A DNA stretch of 6,436 bases, taken from contig JAISAK010000045.1 in NCBI GenBank assembly GCA_031266695.1, positions 1 to 6,436 of the forward strand, given 5' to 3'. Below the pieces are notes generated by a model. That model searched no databases, was not told the origin of the DNA, and saw only the letters and a program-made list of their open reading frames with translations. Positions 3,974 through 6,436 of the stretch are shown piece by piece. The stretch's first letter is position 1. Each line of letters starts with the position of its first letter. The DNA is from Treponema sp. (GTDB lineage: Bacteria; Spirochaetota; Spirochaetia; Treponematales; Breznakiellaceae). Both the position numbers and the translations under genes were made by a program.

Positions 3974-5968
3974 ATGGTAAGCGAGAAAAAACCTTCAATA
4001 TATTCCGATCGCGGCACAATCGGATCGTCCGATGAGCTTGATGAGTATGGAGTATGGGTTAAAAGTGAACCCCAGGAACTGTCTTCGGCGGGAGCCGAAA
4101 GCCAGGAATCGGTGGATGTGTCCCTGTCCGGCATAGAAGAATTGCCGGATTTTGACGCCGGTTTTGACGAAGAATTAAGCGGCATCGGGAATATTTCTGA
4201 ATCCGATCAGGATGAAATCTCCCACTTTGACGCGCTTGATCTTCCCGATCTGGATATTCCCGACGACAGCCTCGCCGTCGGGGAAGAGATCGGGGATTTT
4301 ACCGAAAGCGGCGAAGACTTATCCGGGGACGAAGAAGAATTTGACGCCTCCTCTTTTCCGGAAGACAGTTCCGCGTCCGTTGACGCGGAGGGTTTTACGG
4401 AAATTCCTATGGAAGATTTTCTTGAAGAAAACCTGAAGGAAGAAGAAATTCCGGAGAAATTTGAAGACCCCTCCCCCCGGGCGGAGTCCGGGAGTGAAGG
4501 AACGTCGGCAAATACCGCCGGACAGACGGATCTCTCTACCCATCTCCTGATGAAAATAGCCGAGGAGCTTTCCTCGATCAGAACCGAGCTGTCCGCCCTT
4601 AAAAAGGAATTCGCCGTAGTCAAAACCGACGCCGCCGTCGAGGAAAAGGGCGAGCCCCAGCAGCACGGCGGATTCTTTGACGAAGAGGAAGACGAAAAAA
4701 TAGCCCTTACCGGCGACGAACTGGATAATATCCTTAATACCGCCGATTTTACCGAAGAGGCCGGCGCCGACGCCACGGAAGAGCTTCAGGGTGAATACTC
4801 GTCGGACGATACGCCTTCCGCCCTCGATCCCTTTCAGGATTTGACCGCCGACGCTTCCGTATCCGACCCCCTGCAGTTCATTGACGAAAGCGCCTTGCCG
4901 GATCTCGACGCGGATTCCTCCGCCGGCATGCTCTCCGACAAGGATGATATAATCGGCCCGGAATCGGAAGACCGCAATACGCCGGATATTGATATTGTCG
5001 ATACAAATATTGTTATTGACGATACCCTTGGTATTGGCTTGCGCCTTGATGAGCCGGAACTCGAAATGCCCTCCGGGGAAGAAGCGGGCGGCGCGGACCT
5101 TCCGGGGGAAGACGACATTAGCTTTGAAGCCGGCGATCTTGACGAGGCCGCCCTTGTCCCGGACGCCGAAATAACCTTTGACGAAAGCAAGGATTCCGAA
5201 GCCCTCAAAAAACTCCGTCTTGAGGGAGCCCAGCCCATGACGCCGGCCCCCGAGGATACAAGTTACCTTGAAGAGGATGCCGGGGAAAGCGAAAACATCT
5301 TCGATGAAAATTCAATTGATTTGTCCCAGGCGGTGATAGACGAGCCGGATCTTTCCGGGGAAATAACCGAAAACCCTCTGCAGGAACCTTCGCTGGATGA
5401 TATTTCCCTTGAAGGCGAAGACATCTCCATCGATCTCGATATGGAAGATACGGAAGAGGATGAAAAGGCCGATGACCAAAGCCTTGACTCCCCCGCCCCC
5501 GCGGAGGAAGAAGAACTTGAATTTTCCATCCCCGACGACGCGGCTTCTTCCGATACGGAAGGCGAAAAATCTTTCCCGGCCTCTTCCGGCGAAGAGGACA
5601 ATTTTGCCCAGGTAATTCCCGAGGGCTTTGTAGTGGAGGCCGACGAATCCCAGATTCCCTTTGAAGACGATATGGAAGGCGAAGAATCCTTCGGCGAGGA
5701 AGACCTTGCCAATGATCTTACCGTTGATCTCACCGCCGGCCCCGGGGAATCCGCGGACGCCGCGGAAAGCGTTCCGGACGCAGGTGAGGAAGCCCCTTCC
5801 GAAGAAGACCTGAATATTCCATCCGGCATAAAGAGTGAACTGAAAACCGTTCTTTCCTATATGGATCAACTGCTTGAATCTCTCCCCGAGGAAAAGATTG
5901 AGGAGTTTGCCAAATCAGAGTATTTTGATACCTATAAAAAACTTTTCAAGGAATTGGGACTCGTATAA
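3974..5968 (+). CDS. Large acidic, low-complexity cytoplasmic protein with conserved termini, function unknown
   Basis: The 664-residue product starts at ATG 3974 with a good SD (GGGAGAGG, 3963-3970). It is dominated by Asp, Glu and Ser; I see no Cys and only one Trp (W28). There is no signal peptide or membrane segment, so it should be cytoplasmic and largely disordered. Three parts look structured. An N-terminal element contains RGTIGSSDELDEYGVWVKSE (13-32). A predicted coiled coil lies at about 187-217 (STHLLMKIAEELSSIRTELS and following). A C-terminal helical module, about 613-664, contains LKTVLSYMDQLLESLPEEKI and ends KKLFKELGLV. Between them, short acidic motifs of the type (L)PD(L/F/I)D recur, for example LPDFD, LPDLD (twice) and TPDID. 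The layout suggests a scaffold or linker with interaction motifs at both ends. The next gene starts directly after the stop codon, so they are probably co-translated. I recall similar proteins as hypotheticals in treponemes but cannot name a function. Confidence 0.85.
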   Translation: MVSEKKPSIYSDRGTIGSSDELDEYGVWVKSEPQELSSAGAESQESVDVSLSGIEELPDFDAGFDEELSGIGNISESDQDEISHFDALDLPDLDIPDDSLAVGEEIGDFTESGEDLSGDEEEFDASSFPEDSSASVDAEGFTEIPMEDFLEENLKEEEIPEKFEDPSPRAESGSEGTSANTAGQTDLSTHLLMKIAEELSSIRTELSALKKEFAVVKTDAAVEEKGEPQQHGGFFDEEEDEKIALTGDELDNILNTADFTEEAGADATEELQGEYSSDDTPSALDPFQDLTADASVSDPLQFIDESALPDLDADSSAGMLSDKDDIIGPESEDRNTPDIDIVDTNIVIDDTLGIGLRLDEPELEMPSGEEAGGADLPGEDDISFEAGDLDEAALVPDAEITFDESKDSEALKKLRLEGAQPMTPAPEDTSYLEEDAGESENIFDENSIDLSQAVIDEPDLSGEITENPLQEPSLDDISLEGEDISIDLDMEDTEEDEKADDQSLDSPAPAEEEELEFSIPDDAASSDTEGEKSFPASSGEEDNFAQVIPEGFVVEADESQIPFEDDMEGEESFGEEDLANDLTVDLTAGPGESADAAESVPDAGEEAPSEEDLNIPSGIKSELKTVLSYMDQLLESLPEEKIEEFAKSEYFDTYKKLFKELGLV

Positions 5969-6436
5969 ATGGGGCTTTTGGGCAAAGCCGCTGTAAAAAA
6001 AAGTCCTGTCCTGGACGAAATGGGGATGGCCCTGCGGGATCGGATTTTACGGCTCCCCGGAACCGGGAATACTCCCGAAACGGTACTGAATCTGCTTAAG
6101 GCCTACGTTTCTTTTCACGGCGCTCTTTGTTTGGCCCTTTCAAAAGACAGCTATGAAAGTTACGCCTCCTCCGGCGCCGTAACGGGGCCGATAAAAATTC
6201 CCGTAAAACAGATCTTTTCACCGGAAAAGGATGCCGGTTTTTTTTCCGTCGGGGCGGACAGGATTTTTCCGAATCGGGAAATTACCGGCAGGGTCTGGGT
6301 TTTTCCCCTGGACTCCGAAAAACCCTGGAGTAATTTGTTTTTGGTTTCCGAAGACGGCAAATCCGGGCTCAACGCCGAAAGCATGGCGGCGATGTTAGCC
6401 GAAATAGGCGAAACCCTTATTCCCGCCGGGGCGGGC
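5969..6436 (+). CDS. Unrecognised protein, 3' end outside window
   Basis: ATG 5969 follows the TAA of the acidic-protein gene with no gap (TAAATG) and in the same frame; 156 codons are open to the window edge without a stop. The start is supported by this coupling rather than by a strong SD (AAGGAATTGGGA lies further upstream). The product begins MGLLGKAAVKKSPVLDEMGM and has no signal peptide or obvious membrane helix. Helical (ETVLNLLKAYVSFHGALCLA, about 42-61) and strand-like stretches (GRVWVFPLDS; NLFLVSEDG) alternate, suggesting a folded, soluble alpha/beta domain, perhaps GAF-like, but no motif proves this. It probably functions with the acidic protein, given the zero-base spacing. Confidence 0.75.
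   Translation, partial: MGLLGKAAVKKSPVLDEMGMALRDRILRLPGTGNTPETVLNLLKAYVSFHGALCLALSKDSYESYASSGAVTGPIKIPVKQIFSPEKDAGFFSVGADRIFPNREITGRVWVFPLDSEKPWSNLFLVSEDGKSGLNAESMAAMLAEIGETLIPAGAG

Noticed and set aside
4207..4776. Long Ser-rich minus-strand frames (also 4834-5238 and 5263-5829)
   Set aside because: Antisense to the Asp/Glu-rich gene; GAx-rich codons give Ser/Phe-rich open frames on the other strand automatically.

Overview
The window looks like chromosomal DNA of a treponeme-like spirochaete, probably one of the moderately GC-rich, gut-associated Treponema relatives. This is inference from protein style: a SUMF1-domain protein, a spirochaete-type FtsB/DivIC-like protein, a long acidic protein with conserved ends, and an Rpn/PD-(D/E)XK 'transposase' remnant with an EEGREEG-type tail. 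No rRNA or marker gene is present to confirm it.

Layout. (1) Positions 1-867, plus strand: the 3' part of a SUMF1/FGE-sulfatase-domain protein that lacks the catalytic cysteines of true formylglycine-generating enzymes. (2) Positions 894-2336, minus strand: a secreted papain-like (C1A) cysteine protease with a C-terminal DUF4384-like domain. The two genes converge on a 34-base palindrome that contains both stop codons. (3) Positions 2354-3101, minus strand: a wrecked Rpn-family gene, with its catalytic middle deleted, a frame change, a nonsense codon and a mobile-element insertion. (4) Positions 3167-3343: a second small palindromic element, inserted at the stop codon of the next gene. (5) Positions 3347-3787, minus strand: a septum-formation-initiator-like membrane protein. 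(6) Positions 3788-3973: a divergent intergenic region with candidate promoters both ways. (7) Positions 3974-5968, plus strand: a 664-residue, very acidic, probably disordered cytoplasmic protein with conserved termini, followed without a gap by (8) a partial unrecognised gene from 5969 to the window end.

The most informative part is 2354-3349. Two non-coding, MITE-like elements can be defined to the base from the sequence alone. The first is 215 bp with about 17-bp terminal inverted repeats and a perfect 9-bp target duplication. Removing it with one duplicate copy restores an uninterrupted stretch of the Rpn protein motif. The second is 177 bp with 17-bp terminal inverted repeats, a perfect 6-bp target duplication and nested palindromes. 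Although the Rpn nuclease is dead, its C-terminal tail keeps an open frame with a near-perfect internal Shine-Dalgarno sequence 8 bases before an ATG. Rpn nucleases elsewhere are reported to encode intragenic C-terminal antitoxins, so this could be a surviving orphan antitoxin. Its stop codon overlaps a possible GTG start of the downstream protease.
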